From Arachnia propionica (GTDB lineage: Bacteria; Actinomycetota; Actinomycetes; Propionibacteriales; Propionibacteriaceae): a DNA stretch of 64,000 nucleotides. Positions within the stretch are counted from its first letter, which is position 1; each line of letters starts with the position of its first letter. The stretch lies in contig NZ_CP146373.1 in NCBI RefSeq assembly GCF_037055325.1, positions 930,001 through 994,000 of the forward strand, written 5' to 3'. Below are positions 8,314 to 17,429 of this stretch, piece by piece. A program made the translations under genes and the position numbers. Below the pieces are notes generated by a model that made no database searches, was not told the origin of the DNA, and saw only the letters and a program-made list of their open reading frames with translations.

Positions 8314-9519
8314 TCAGCCCGCAACCTGCCTGACCAGGGCCAGGGCGGATCGAACCATATGCCTGGTGGATTCCTGCCAATTCGGTTCCTGGCTGCGGTA
8401 AGGACCGGTTGCCAAGGAGATGACGACGGCCGCCGCCCGCAGTCTCAGCTCCACCGGGTCCACGCGTCTGTCGAAGACCGGCACCCACCGCGCCAGCAGG
8501 TCTCGCACCTTGGCTTCCTGAGCAGGATTCATGCGCTGGATGGTGGACAGGTGAGCGATCAGACAGGCCAGGTCGTCGGCGCGCCGACCGGGCCCAATCG
8601 TGTCCACATCAAGGATCCCAACCACCCGCCCCGCGGCCACGTGCACCTGTCCCTCGTGGAAGTCACCATGGGTGGGTTCGTTGCCGAGCGGGATCCCCGC
8701 GAGGCCGCTCTGGATCCGCTGCGCGGCCCAACCGAGATCACCGCGCACATCGGGCAAGGCTGAAGAAACGATTTCCGCGTAATGCTGAACGGCATCGCTC
8801 CAGGGTGGGCGGCGTTCCAGCTGCGTGACGCTCGCGGGCATGGAGTCGAGCACCTCGATCAGCTGCTCGGGGGTACAGGGATCCCCGGGCTCGAAGAGCG
8901 CACGTGCCAAAGGCCTTCCCTGCAAGGCATCGAGGATCATCAACTGATCATCAGTGGTATGAGCAACGTGGGGCGCCGGCACCCCTGCGCTGGTCAACAT
9001 CCGATGCCTGAAAAGCACGTCGTCGAAGAGTTTGGCACGAATCGCCTTGATGTAGAAGGTGTTTCCTCCCGTGGTGAATCGCACAACCGCGCGGCGGCGA
9101 GGCCGATAACCGATGATCTTCAGCTCGAGCTCATCCCCGGTCACGAGATACGGCAACAACCGGGCATCATTGACCAGTTCGGCCAACAACTCGGGGTAGG
9201 CAGCCCGTTTCAAACCCGGCAAATCTGGATCGGCCGGGTAGATCCAGACCGCCACCTCGCGGTTGCCGTCACCGAAGACCTCGGCCCCCCTGTCGGTCTC
9301 GGACAATTCCCCGCTGCGGGCTGAGACTCCCAGCAGTTCCGTGCGCTCCCCATAGGGCCAGGACACTTTCGCCAGATAGGTGGCGGTGGTGGACTGGTTG
9401 GGGTTGGCGTCCACATGCTCCAGCGTCCAGCTGAGCAGCTCCCCGCCGGCGTGACGAACCGCAGCGCTGAGCACGGGGCCGGCTCCGGGCCCCGTCAACA
9501 ACCTCGATCCATCATCCAT
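8314..9519 (-). CDS. Aminoglycoside phosphotransferase-fold kinase (APH/PF01636), substrate unknown
   Basis: 401 aa. The C-terminal two thirds hold the kinase: catalytic loop THGDFHEGQVHV near residue 273 (Brenner-type HGDxHxxQ) and metal-binding GILDVDTIGPGRRADDLA near 290 (D-x-D). An N-lobe with Lys near 185 (TFYIKAIRAKL) fits nucleotide binding. About 130 residues before it are unlike the core APH fold. ATG at 9519 chosen because the frame upstream only reads the neighbour gene; it overlaps the CBS-protein gene by 8 nt. Resistance is not implied: such kinases in core operons often act on sugars or small metabolites. Confidence 0.8.
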   Translation of the reverse strand: MDDGSRLLTGPGAGPVLSAAVRHAGGELLSWTLEHVDANPNQSTTATYLAKVSWPYGERTELLGVSARSGELSETDRGAEVFGDGNREVAVWIYPADPDLPGLKRAAYPELLAELVNDARLLPYLVTGDELELKIIGYRPRRRAVVRFTTGGNTFYIKAIRAKLFDDVLFRHRMLTSAGVPAPHVAHTTDDQLMILDALQGRPLARALFEPGDPCTPEQLIEVLDSMPASVTQLERRPPWSDAVQHYAEIVSSALPDVRGDLGWAAQRIQSGLAGIPLGNEPTHGDFHEGQVHVAAGRVVGILDVDTIGPGRRADDLACLIAHLSTIQRMNPAQEAKVRDLLARWVPVFDRRVDPVELRLRAAAVVISLATGPYRSQEPNWQESTRHMVRSALALVRQVAG

Positions 9520-10843
9520 CGCCAACTCCTGAAACCGGGCGAGCAGAAATCCAGGAGGCGCGCCGCCCATCCATCTCCTCGACCCTGAACACCCAGGTCG
9601 ATACTGCCGTGTCCTCCTCCGCCGGTTCACACGGGGAGAGTTCCACGCCCACCTCGTCCCCGACCGTGGGCAGGCGCCCGAGCCGGGCCATCACGTATCC
9701 TGCCACGGTGTCGTAGGGACCTTCGGGAATGACGTACCCAGAAAGTCCCGCGAATTCCTCGATGGTGGTCAGCCCGTCCAATCGGGCCAGGGGGTCGATC
9801 CGCGTCGGTGACGTGCCCTCCACAACGTCATACTCATCCGTGATGTCTCCGATCAGTTCCTCCACCAGATCCTCCAGCGTGACGATTCCCGATGTGCCGC
9901 CATACTCGTCCCGGACTATGGCCATGTGGGCTTTCGCAGCACGCATCGCAGACAGGGCACGCAGCAGCTTCACCGTTTCTGGGAGGTTCAGCACGGGCCG
10001 CACTATTCCGGACAGCTGACCGCCACGTTCCCTGGCGTCGAGGTCCATCAGGTCCCGAACGTGGCAGAAACCAATCACCTTGTCCACGGAGCCCTCCGTT
10101 ACCGGATAGCGGGAATGGGGTGCCCCTCGCACTTCCTTGTAAGCCAGCTGGATGGGCATGTCGGAAGGAAGGAATTCCACTTCGGTGCGGGGTACCATCA
10201 CCTCGCGGAGACTGAGCTGGCCCGCGGCGAAGACCTCATCGACAATGCTGCGTTCCTCCTGACCCAGGGTCGTCGATCCCGAGACCATCTCCCGCAGTTC
10301 CTCGTCGCTCACCGCATCCTTTGACAGCTTCGGGTCACCACCGAAGACCCGCACCACCATGTCGGTGGAGACTCCCAGGAACCAGATGACGGGCCGGGCC
10401 AGGGAAGCAATGCCGGACACCAGCGGAGCCAGCGCCAGCGCGAACCCCTCAGCTCGTTGCATGGCGAGGCGTTTCGCGCTCAGCTCCCCGATCACGATGG
10501 AGAAGTAGGAGATCACGATTGTGATGATCACCAAGGCGAGTGGATCGGCCACTGACGCCGGTATCCCCCAATCCTTGAAGACGGGGGCAAGCCCCGACGC
10601 CAGGGTTGCCCCGCCGAACGCCGCGGAAAGAAACCCGGAAAGCGTCACGCCGATCTGAACAGCAGACAGGAAACGGTTGGGATCGCTCGTCAAGCGTTCG
10701 ATAGCCCGGCCCCGTTTGCCCTTGGCGGCGAGCTGCCTGATCTGCGACTCACGCAGCGTCACCAAGGCCATCTCGGCAGCCGCGAAGGTGCCGCCGATCA
10801 GGATGAACAGCGCGATCAGCGCAATGTCAGAGACCGCCGACAT
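9512..10843 (-). CDS. CNNM/CBS-domain membrane protein (HlyC/CorC family)
   Basis: 443 aa in the usual domain order: N-terminal CNNM transmembrane domain (four helices within ~1-190), a CBS pair with MVPRTEVEFLP near residue 218 and an AIVRDEYGGTSGIVTLEDLVEELIGDI block near 305, then the C-terminal CorC/HlyC domain with FAGLSGYVIPEGPYDTVAGYV near 360. Family members are linked to Mg2+/divalent cation efflux; the historic hemolysin name is not supported. The ATG shares one base with the purU stop (TGATG), so it is translated from the purU transcript. Confidence 0.9.
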   Translation of the reverse strand: MSAVSDIALIALFILIGGTFAAAEMALVTLRESQIRQLAAKGKRGRAIERLTSDPNRFLSAVQIGVTLSGFLSAAFGGATLASGLAPVFKDWGIPASVADPLALVIITIVISYFSIVIGELSAKRLAMQRAEGFALALAPLVSGIASLARPVIWFLGVSTDMVVRVFGGDPKLSKDAVSDEELREMVSGSTTLGQEERSIVDEVFAAGQLSLREVMVPRTEVEFLPSDMPIQLAYKEVRGAPHSRYPVTEGSVDKVIGFCHVRDLMDLDARERGGQLSGIVRPVLNLPETVKLLRALSAMRAAKAHMAIVRDEYGGTSGIVTLEDLVEELIGDITDEYDVVEGTSPTRIDPLARLDGLTTIEEFAGLSGYVIPEGPYDTVAGYVMARLGRLPTVGDEVGVELSPCEPAEEDTAVSTWVFRVEEMDGRRASWISARPVSGVGDG

Positions 10844-11682
10844 CAGCGGAAGATCACCGTCCTGTTCCCGTCCATCAGCACCCGGTGTTCGGCGAACAGG
10901 CGCACAGCTTCCGCCAGGGTCTCCGATTCCTGCCCCCGCCCCTTGCTGACCAGTTTGTCGACCCCCATGGTGTGATCCACCCTGACCACGTTCTGCTCGA
11001 TAATTGGCCCCTCGTCGAGATCGCTCGTAACGAAATGGGCGGTTGCTCCGATGAGTTTCACCCCCCGGTTGTGTGCCTGCCGGTAGGGATTGGCCCCTTT
11101 GAAGCCGGGAAGGAAGGAATGGTGGATGTTGATGACGCGCCCGGCAAGGTGATCACACAGCTCAGCGCTGAGGACCTGCATGTAGCGGGCCAAAACCACC
11201 AGGTCCACGTTTTTCTCCTCAACCACGCGGAGAAGCTCGTCCTCGAAATCGGCTTTCGTCTCGGGAATAACCACCCGGTGCGTGAATGGCACTCCGTAGA
11301 AATCAGCCAGCGACCTCAGGACGTCATGATTGGCCATGACACCGACGACATCGATGGGAAGAGTTCCCGCGCGCCATTGGAACAGAAGCTCGTTGATGCA
11401 GTGCCCGGTCCTGGACGCGAGCAGCAGGACACGTGTGGGGTGTTGCTGCTCGTAGATGTCGAACTCCGCCTCGAGTCTTTCAGCCACGGGGTACAGAACG
11501 TTCATCAGATCGTCACGCGTGGGTCCGGTCAGGGCGATACGCGTGAAGAAACGCCCCGTGTCGGCGGAAGCGAACTGCTGACATTCAGTGATGTTGCCCC
11601 CCAAGGAGACGACGGTTCCGGTGAGGGAATGCACGATGCCAGGACCATCCGGGCATCGCAACGTAATGACGAGGTCCTGCAT
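10843..11682 (-). CDS. purU: Formyltetrahydrofolate deformylase
   Basis: 279 aa. Hydrolyses 10-formyl-THF to formate and THF, balancing the one-carbon pool. An N-terminal ACT domain (DLVITLRCPDGPGIVHSLTG, residues 3-22) is followed by a formyltransferase-type domain with VVGVMANHDVLRSLA near 115, the catalytic region INIHHSFLPGFKGANPYRQAH near 200 and DEGPIIEQNVVRVDH near 235. ATG at 11682 starts directly at the ACT strand; the longer frame would run back through the divergent cobN leader. TACGCT ends 7 nt before the ATG, consistent with a leaderless transcript. Confidence 0.95.
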   Translation of the reverse strand: MQDLVITLRCPDGPGIVHSLTGTVVSLGGNITECQQFASADTGRFFTRIALTGPTRDDLMNVLYPVAERLEAEFDIYEQQHPTRVLLLASRTGHCINELLFQWRAGTLPIDVVGVMANHDVLRSLADFYGVPFTHRVVIPETKADFEDELLRVVEEKNVDLVVLARYMQVLSAELCDHLAGRVINIHHSFLPGFKGANPYRQAHNRGVKLIGATAHFVTSDLDEGPIIEQNVVRVDHTMGVDKLVSKGRGQESETLAEAVRLFAEHRVLMDGNRTVIFR

Positions 11683-11734
11683 GAGCCCCAGCGTAGGCCA
11701 TGCACACCGAGCGTTTCGCTCCCATACCGTTGGG

Positions 11735-11890
11735 AAACACCCACTCAGCTGCAGGAACGCTAGGCTTGGCTCGCCTTCGGGCTCTGGAACCCGGTGCGAC
11801 TCCGGGACGGTCCCGCCACTGTGACGCATCCGCGAAGTCAGGAACACCCCGCAGGCACCTCAACCACCCGGACGTGGATCCTGACGGAGG
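11735..11890 (+). ncRNA. Cobalamin riboswitch controlling cobN
   Basis: The conserved core is clear at 11786-11850: GGAACCCGGTGCGACTCCGG, then CGGTCCCGCCACTGTGAC (the B12 box containing GCCACTG) and GAAGTCAGGAACACC. 5' boundary is approximate. After the core, CCTC at 11858-11861 can pair with GAGG of the cobN Shine-Dalgarno (11886-11890), a simple way to hide the ribosome site when B12 is bound. So cobN is expected to be repressed at the translational level by adenosylcobalamin. Core motif is seen; the switch mechanism is inferred. Confidence 0.93.
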
Positions 11891-11895
11891 ACACC

Positions 11896-14800
11896 TTGAC
11901 CAGAATCGCACTGCTCACCACCACCGAGACCGACCTGCTCAGCGCACGCGCAAGCCAGGCCGACTACGTGTATGGCAATCCCGCGAAACTCGACGTCAAC
12001 GCAGTAAAGAAACTGATCGACGGCGCGGACCTAATCGTGTTCCGTTTCCTCGGTGGCAAGGAACAACTGCCCGAAACCTTCACCACGTGCGTCGAGTCGG
12101 GCCTGCCGCTGGTAGTTCTCGGTGGCCAGCACACCCCCGACGCCGCGTTGATGGAACTCTCTACCGTTCCGATGGGAGTCGCGGCACAGGCCCATTCCTA
12201 TTTCGTGCAGGGCGGTCTCGACAACCTCCGCAACGCGCACGCCTTCCTCGCCGACACCGTCCTGCTGACGGGCGATGCCTTTGAGCCCGTCTCGATGATG
12301 CCAGTCTGGAGTGAGCTTCCCCGACCGGATGCTCCCACCGACGAGCCCGCCGGGCATCGCCGTCCCCGGATCGGCATCATTTTCTACCGGGCCCACTACG
12401 CGGCAGGAAACATCGCGCACATCATCGCCTTGGCCGATGCCATTGATGCGGCGGGTGGATTGGCGGTTCCGATCCAGACCGCATCGCTGCGTGACCCCGA
12501 TCCGGGGTTGATCGAGTACCTGGGAACCTGCGACGCCATCATCACCACGGTGCAGGCCTCGGGCGGTCTCACTCCGGCAGACGCCTCGGCAGGCGGCGAC
12601 GAGGGCGCCTGGGACGTGGAACAACTCGCCAAACTGGACGTCCCGATCCTGCAGGGGCTGACTGTGACGTGGAACCGAGAGACCTGGGAGTCCACCGATG
12701 ACGGCATGGGCCCCTATGACGTCGCCAACCAGGTGGCGGTTCCCGAGTTTGACGGACGGTTGATCACCGTCTCCTTCTCCTTCAAAGAGATTGATGCCGA
12801 TGGCCTGCCCCACTACGTCCCCGACCTGGAACGCTGCGCCCGGGTTGCGGGGCTGGCCGTGAACCACGCGAGGCTGCGGCTGATCCCACCCGCCGAACGG
12901 AAGGTCGCCATCGTCCTGTCGGCCTACCCCACCAAGCACGCCCGAATCGGCAACGCGGTTGGCCTCGACACCCCCGTCTCGATCATCCGGTTGCTGCGGG
13001 CCATGCGGGAGGCCGGCTACGACCTGGGTGCGCCCGGCGAGATTCCCGGCACCGGTGAGCTGGAGCCTATAGAGGGCGAACATCCCGATACTACTGCTGG
13101 AAACGCCTTGATACATGCCATCATCGCAGCCGGCGGGCAGGACGAGGAATGGCTGACCAGCGAGCAGCTGAGCGGTCAGCCCGTCCGCATCGACGCCGCG
13201 ACCTATCGTCGCTGGTTCGCGGAGTTCCCCACCGAACTGCAGGAGCAGGTGACACAGACCTGGGGTGATGCCCCCGGCAACCTGTTCGTGGATCGCGCCA
13301 CCAACCCTGACGGCGAGATCGTGGCCGCGACCCTTCAGGCAGGCAACATCGTGATCCTCGTGCAGCCGCCCCGTGGTTTCGGAGAGAACCCGATCGCGAT
13401 CTATCACGATCCCGACCTGGCACCCACCCACCACTACCTGGCCACCTACCGCTGGTTGGAGAAGGAATTCGGGGCGCACGCCATCGTCCACGTCGGCAAA
13501 CACGGCAACCTCGAATGGCTGCCCGGCAAAACCCTGGCCCTCGATGCCGTCTCGGGTCCTGATGCGGCCCTGGGAAGCCTGCCGTTGATCTACCCGTTCC
13601 TCGTCAACGATCCTGGCGAAGGTACCCAGGCCAAGCGACGCGCCCACGCCACGATCGTCGACCACCTGATCCCGCCGATGGCGCGCGCCGAGTCATACGG
13701 TGACATCTCCCGGCTGGAGCAGCTACTGGACGAATACGGCAACGTCTCCGTGATGGACCCGGCGAAGGCCCCCGCCCTACAGGGAGAGATCTGGCAGCTC
13801 ATCAAGGCAGCCCAGATGCACCAAGACCTCGGACTCGAGGAACGCCCCGACGAGGAGGAGTTCGACGAGTTCGTGATGCACGTTGACGGTTGGCTGTGCG
13901 AGATCAAGGACGTCCAGATCCGCGACGGTCTCCATGTGCTCTCGCAGGTTCCCGAGGACGAGGGCATGGTCAACCTGGTGTTGGCGATTCTGCGTTCCAA
14001 CCAGGTCTTCGGAGGTCGCACCGATGGGGTACCCGGCCTGCGGGTTGCCCTGGGCCTACCGGAGGACCAGCAGGACGTCTCCATCACACGGGAGGAAACC
14101 GACACGGTGGAAGCCGAAGCCCGCTCCCTTGTGGAACAGCTCGCCGCAGCTAGCTGGGACCCGGAGGCCATCGAGAGCATCGTCGCCCCGCTCTCCAGGC
14201 GCGACGGGATCGATGTCGCTGGAGTGCGTGCTGCTCTAGAGTTCGGGGCCACCGAGGTGGTGCCACGTCTGAGGGCCACTGAGGGCGAGATCCCCGCCGT
14301 CCTCCACGCCCTGGATGGCGGCTACATTCCGGCCGGACCCTCGGGTTCGCCGCTGCGCGGCCTGGTGAACGTGCTGCCGACCGGTCGCAATTTCTACTCG
14401 GTCGATCCGAAAGCGATTCCGTCGAAACTGGCCTGGCAAACCGGTCAAGCCGCAGCCGAGAACCTCGTGGCCCGCTATCTGGCAGAGACCGGGGAATATC
14501 CGAGTTCCGTCGGGTTGTCGGTGTGGGGAACCTCGGCGATGCGCACCTCCGGTGACGACATCGCGGAGGTGTTCGCCCTGCTTGGCATCCGCCCCGTCTG
14601 GGAGGAGCAGTCACGCCGGGTGGTCGGTCTGGAGGCCATGACCCTGGAGGAGCTCGGTCGGCCCCGTATTGACGTGACCGTCCGCATCTCCGGTTTCTTC
14701 CGCGACGCCTTCCCACACGTGGTCGCTCTTCTCGACGACGCCGTGGCACTCGCCGCGGCGCAGGAGGAGCCGGTCGAGACCAACTTCGTGCGCGCCCACG

Positions 14801-15561
14801 TGTCAGCCGACCTGGAAACCCACGGAGATGAGCGTCGCGCCCGCACCCGCATCTTCGGTTCCAAACCCGGTACCTACGGCGCCGGGATGCTGGAACTGAT
14901 CGAGTCCGGGAACTGGCGATCCGACGAGGACCTGGCCGAGGTCTACGCAGCCTGGGGTGGTTTCGCCTACGGACGCGACCTCGACGGCACCCCCGCCCGC
15001 GACGACATGGAGAACAACTACCGCCGCATCAAAGTGGCCGCGAAGAACGTCGACTCCCGCGAGCACGACATCATCGACTCCGACGACTACTTCCAGTACC
15101 ACGGCGGTATGGTGGCGACGGTCCGGGCCCTGACCGGTAACGCTCCGAAGGCCTACGTCGGTGACACCAGCATCCCCGACGCAGTGCGCACCCGGTCCCT
15201 CGCGGAGGAGACCGCCCGCGTATTCCGGGCACGCGTGGTCAACCCGAAGTGGCTGGCGGCGATGCGCCGCCACGGCTACAAGGGAGCCTTCGAGATGGCC
15301 GCCAGCGTCGACTACCTGTTCGGTTTCGACGCCACCGCACAGGTAGTGGGTGACTGGATGTATGAGTCGGTGGCGAACACCTACCTGCTCGACGAACAAA
15401 ACCAGGAATTCCTGCGCCAGGCCAACCCGTGGGCACTGCGCAGCATGGTCGAACGGCTCCAGGAGTCAGTGGACCGTGGAATGTGGGAGAACCCGGATCC
15501 CGAGCTGATCAACCAGCTCCACGAGCTCTACCTGGAGGTGGAGGGAGACCTGGAGGAGTGA
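11896..15561 (+). CDS. cobN: Aerobic-type cobaltochelatase large subunit CobN
   Basis: 1221 aa, right for the magnesium/cobalt chelatase H-subunit family. Catalyses ATP-driven cobalt insertion into hydrogenobyrinate a,c-diamide with small AAA+/VWA subunits not present here. Family blocks seen: IGIIFYRAHYAAGNIAHI near residue 157, VAIVLSAYPTKHARIGNAVGLDTP near 337, the HVGKHGNLEWLPGK block near 530 and VNVLPTGRNFYSVDPKAIPS near 822. Start is TTG at 11896 with GGAGG 5 nt upstream, directly after the riboswitch; the ATG at 11794 falls inside the B12 core and cannot be the start. Stands alone and converges on the cobQ operon. Confidence 0.95.
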   Translation: MTRIALLTTTETDLLSARASQADYVYGNPAKLDVNAVKKLIDGADLIVFRFLGGKEQLPETFTTCVESGLPLVVLGGQHTPDAALMELSTVPMGVAAQAHSYFVQGGLDNLRNAHAFLADTVLLTGDAFEPVSMMPVWSELPRPDAPTDEPAGHRRPRIGIIFYRAHYAAGNIAHIIALADAIDAAGGLAVPIQTASLRDPDPGLIEYLGTCDAIITTVQASGGLTPADASAGGDEGAWDVEQLAKLDVPILQGLTVTWNRETWESTDDGMGPYDVANQVAVPEFDGRLITVSFSFKEIDADGLPHYVPDLERCARVAGLAVNHARLRLIPPAERKVAIVLSAYPTKHARIGNAVGLDTPVSIIRLLRAMREAGYDLGAPGEIPGTGELEPIEGEHPDTTAGNALIHAIIAAGGQDEEWLTSEQLSGQPVRIDAATYRRWFAEFPTELQEQVTQTWGDAPGNLFVDRATNPDGEIVAATLQAGNIVILVQPPRGFGENPIAIYHDPDLAPTHHYLATYRWLEKEFGAHAIVHVGKHGNLEWLPGKTLALDAVSGPDAALGSLPLIYPFLVNDPGEGTQAKRRAHATIVDHLIPPMARAESYGDISRLEQLLDEYGNVSVMDPAKAPALQGEIWQLIKAAQMHQDLGLEERPDEEEFDEFVMHVDGWLCEIKDVQIRDGLHVLSQVPEDEGMVNLVLAILRSNQVFGGRTDGVPGLRVALGLPEDQQDVSITREETDTVEAEARSLVEQLAAASWDPEAIESIVAPLSRRDGIDVAGVRAALEFGATEVVPRLRATEGEIPAVLHALDGGYIPAGPSGSPLRGLVNVLPTGRNFYSVDPKAIPSKLAWQTGQAAAENLVARYLAETGEYPSSVGLSVWGTSAMRTSGDDIAEVFALLGIRPVWEEQSRRVVGLEAMTLEELGRPRIDVTVRISGFFRDAFPHVVALLDDAVALAAAQEEPVETNFVRAHVSADLETHGDERRARTRIFGSKPGTYGAGMLELIESGNWRSDEDLAEVYAAWGGFAYGRDLDGTPARDDMENNYRRIKVAAKNVDSREHDIIDSDDYFQYHGGMVATVRALTGNAPKAYVGDTSIPDAVRTRSLAEETARVFRARVVNPKWLAAMRRHGYKGAFEMAASVDYLFGFDATAQVVGDWMYESVANTYLLDEQNQEFLRQANPWALRSMVERLQESVDRGMWENPDPELINQLHELYLEVEGDLEE

Positions 15562-15623
15562 GCCTGCCGGCCAGGTATCCCCTTGGGCTCGGGGAGTACG
15601 CGTCCCGAACCTTGGACGACGAT

Positions 15624-15666
15624 CTCGATGAGCTGCTGTCGTACTTGCCGGCAGCAGCTCATCGAG
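15624..15666. terminator. 15-bp perfect stem-loop downstream of cobN
   Basis: Arms 15624-15638 and 15652-15666 are exact complements, with a 13-nt loop; it starts 62 nt after the cobN stop. No T-run on either side, as is common for high-GC terminators. It can serve cobN on the plus strand, and also any transcript coming from the cobQ side on the minus strand. Confidence 0.7.
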
Positions 15667-15734
15667 GTGTCGGGAAGACATCAACGACTGTGCAGCAATG
15701 AGCAACCCCACATCCCCTCCCGCTGGGCCGACGG

Positions 15735-15817
15735 CATTGAGAGGTTCGGCTTGCTTTCCTGGCTCACTGACGGCCCCGTTCCCATCACGGTGGTGTTGCG
15801 GTTCTCACCGGTCAATG
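15735..15817 (-). ncRNA. Cobalamin-riboswitch-like structured element, antisense orientation
   Basis: Read on the minus strand: a 6-bp closing pair (15812-15817 with 15735-15740), a perfect CGGT-GAGA-ACCG hairpin (15799-15810) resembling the GGUGAGAAUCC part of B12 riboswitches, CCGCAAC, an AUGGGAACGG segment like the optional GGGAAGGC arm, and AGCCAGGAAAGC (about 15753-15764) resembling the AGCCAGGAxACC box. The GCCACUGU box is missing, so it is degenerate or something else. Nothing is encoded downstream on its strand. Confidence 0.3.
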
Positions 15818-15995
15818 GCTGATAAAAGAAGCTGCGGCTTCACGTGGTCTGTCAGTGGGCGCGAACAAATAACCCGCCTAAGTTCAGCGCAAAGGACCTG
15901 TTACTTCCCGCTTCACGGAAGGGCAAAGGCGTAAGCATCCATCACCCATCCGTGGTCCCGAAGCGCCTTTGCGCCGATACCGACGATTCCCGCCT

Positions 15996-17429
15996 TCAGC
16001 TTGCCGCTTCGAGTAGCGCCGTCACGTCCAGGTTGTCCTCACAAGCATCTGCGAGTCTGTCGATCATGGCTTCTCGTTGCTCAGCGTAGCCGGGCGCCCC
16101 CTCGCTGGGCCGCCAGTCGCTACCGGTCAGCCGCGCGATCTCTTCGAGGAAGGCCCGGCGAAAACCGTCGGACTCGAAGGCCCCGTGCCACATGGTCCCG
16201 AACGTGGAGCCGACCTGTTGGCCCTCGCAGAACTCCTCCCCTCCTGCGGCGTGAACCCGCCCGTGGTGGATGGTGTAGCCCTCGACCGGTTCTCCCTGCC
16301 ACGTCCCAGATGGTCTGCCGAGAACCTTCACCTCGCCGAAACGCACCTCACCGGGAAGCAAGCCCAGGCCGGGGATGTCTCCGTCACCGGATTCAAGATC
16401 ATCGAGGATACGGTCGGTGAGCATCTGGTAACCACCACAGATGCCGAGCACGGGCCGCTGCTGCTGGGCGCGGTTCCGGATCGCCTCCGCCAGGCCCTTG
16501 TCCCTGAGCCAGGCCAGGTCCGTGACAGTGGCCCGCGACCCGGGCAGCACCACAAGGTCTGCCTGGGCGATCTGATCGGGTGATGCGGTGACGACCACCT
16601 GAACACCCGGTTCCGCGGCGAGAGCATCCACGTCGGTGGCGTTCGAGGTGCGGGGGAAGTGAACGACGGCGACGTGGAGCACCCCGGTGCCGGGACGCAA
16701 AACCCGCGACCCAATGGTCAGGGCATCCTCCCCGTCCAGCCACACATCCGCTAGCCAGGGAAGCACACCGTAGCTCCTGAGACCGGTGCGCCGAGTCAGC
16801 TCGTCCAGACCCGGGTCAAGCACCGCCTGGTCACCGCGGAACTTGTTGATGAGGTATCCCACCAGCCGCCCACGATCCTGTTCGGAGACGATGCCGTGGG
16901 TGCCGAAGATCGCCGCCAGAGCGCCCCCACGGTCGATGTCTGCGACCAGCACCACAGGCAGCCCGAAACGTTCCGCCAGGCCGAAGTTGACGTAGTCGCC
17001 CCGACGCAGGTTGATCTCGGCGGGCGATCCGGCTCCCTCACACAGCACCAGGTCGTGGCCGGCTGCGAGCTCTTCGTAGGCGTCGAAGGCAGCCTCGGCC
17101 AGGTGTTTGCGCCCGCTGGCGTACTCCCCTGCACCGAGCTCCCCCGCGGGACGGCCACGGAGCACGACGAAACTGCGCCGATCGCTGCCCGGTTTCAGCA
17201 GCACAGGATTCAACAGGCAGCTCGGCTCCACCCCGGCTGCCTGCGCCTGCAGGTACTGGGCGCGCCCGATCTCGGTGCCATCCGAGCAGACCATCGAGTT
17301 GTTGGACATGTTCTGCGACTTGAACGGGGCCACCTTGATCCCGCGGCGCCGGAACGCACGCGCCAGGCCGGTCACAATCAACGACTTGCCCGCATCCGAT
17401 GCGGTTCCAGCGATCAACAACCCGGTCAT
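15996..17429 (-). CDS. cobQ: Cobyric acid synthase
   Basis: 477 aa. Amidates four carboxyl groups of adenosylcobyrinate a,c-diamide using glutamine and ATP. N-terminal dethiobiotin-synthetase-like P-loop domain (MTGLLIAGTASDAGKSLIVTGL, GTxSDAGKS at 8-16; FKSQNMSNNS near 38). C-terminal class I glutaminase-like domain with the nucleophile Cys in VLGICGGYQML near 331 and the TIHHGRVH region near 407. The ATG overlaps the cobD stop (ATGA); last gene of the cobTUSDQ run. Confidence 0.95.
   Translation of the reverse strand: MTGLLIAGTASDAGKSLIVTGLARAFRRRGIKVAPFKSQNMSNNSMVCSDGTEIGRAQYLQAQAAGVEPSCLLNPVLLKPGSDRRSFVVLRGRPAGELGAGEYASGRKHLAEAAFDAYEELAAGHDLVLCEGAGSPAEINLRRGDYVNFGLAERFGLPVVLVADIDRGGALAAIFGTHGIVSEQDRGRLVGYLINKFRGDQAVLDPGLDELTRRTGLRSYGVLPWLADVWLDGEDALTIGSRVLRPGTGVLHVAVVHFPRTSNATDVDALAAEPGVQVVVTASPDQIAQADLVVLPGSRATVTDLAWLRDKGLAEAIRNRAQQQRPVLGICGGYQMLTDRILDDLESGDGDIPGLGLLPGEVRFGEVKVLGRPSGTWQGEPVEGYTIHHGRVHAAGGEEFCEGQQVGSTFGTMWHGAFESDGFRRAFLEEIARLTGSDWRPSEGAPGYAEQREAMIDRLADACEDNLDVTALLEAAS

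Larger units (their letters stand above)
15562..15995. other. 434-bp non-coding gap between convergent cobN and cobQ
   Basis: No credible gene. It holds a long perfect hairpin next to cobN, a cobalamin-riboswitch-like stretch on the minus strand, and a 9-bp inverted pair GCGCAAAGG (15887-15895) / CCTTTGCGC (15966-15974) just past the cobQ stop. Such length is unusual for convergent genes in this genome, where most are separated by a few bases. Confidence 0.8.

Noticed and set aside
8314-9519. Aminoglycoside resistance gene
   Set aside because: The APH fold alone does not show resistance; the gene sits in a housekeeping operon with purU and has an unusual N-terminal part.
11794-11895. ATG at 11794 as the cobN start
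   Set aside because: It lies within the cobalamin riboswitch core, and the extra 34 residues have no family similarity; TTG at 11896 has a good Shine-Dalgarno.
12031-13665. 544-codon open frame antisense to cobN
   Set aside because: It is a shadow of the high-GC cobN frame; no family motif, no ribosome site, and cobN similarity is continuous.
15466-15711. 81-codon minus-strand frame downstream of the riboswitch-like element
   Set aside because: Most of it is antisense to cobN and passes through the 15-bp hairpin; no similarity to CbtB or other B12/cobalt small proteins.
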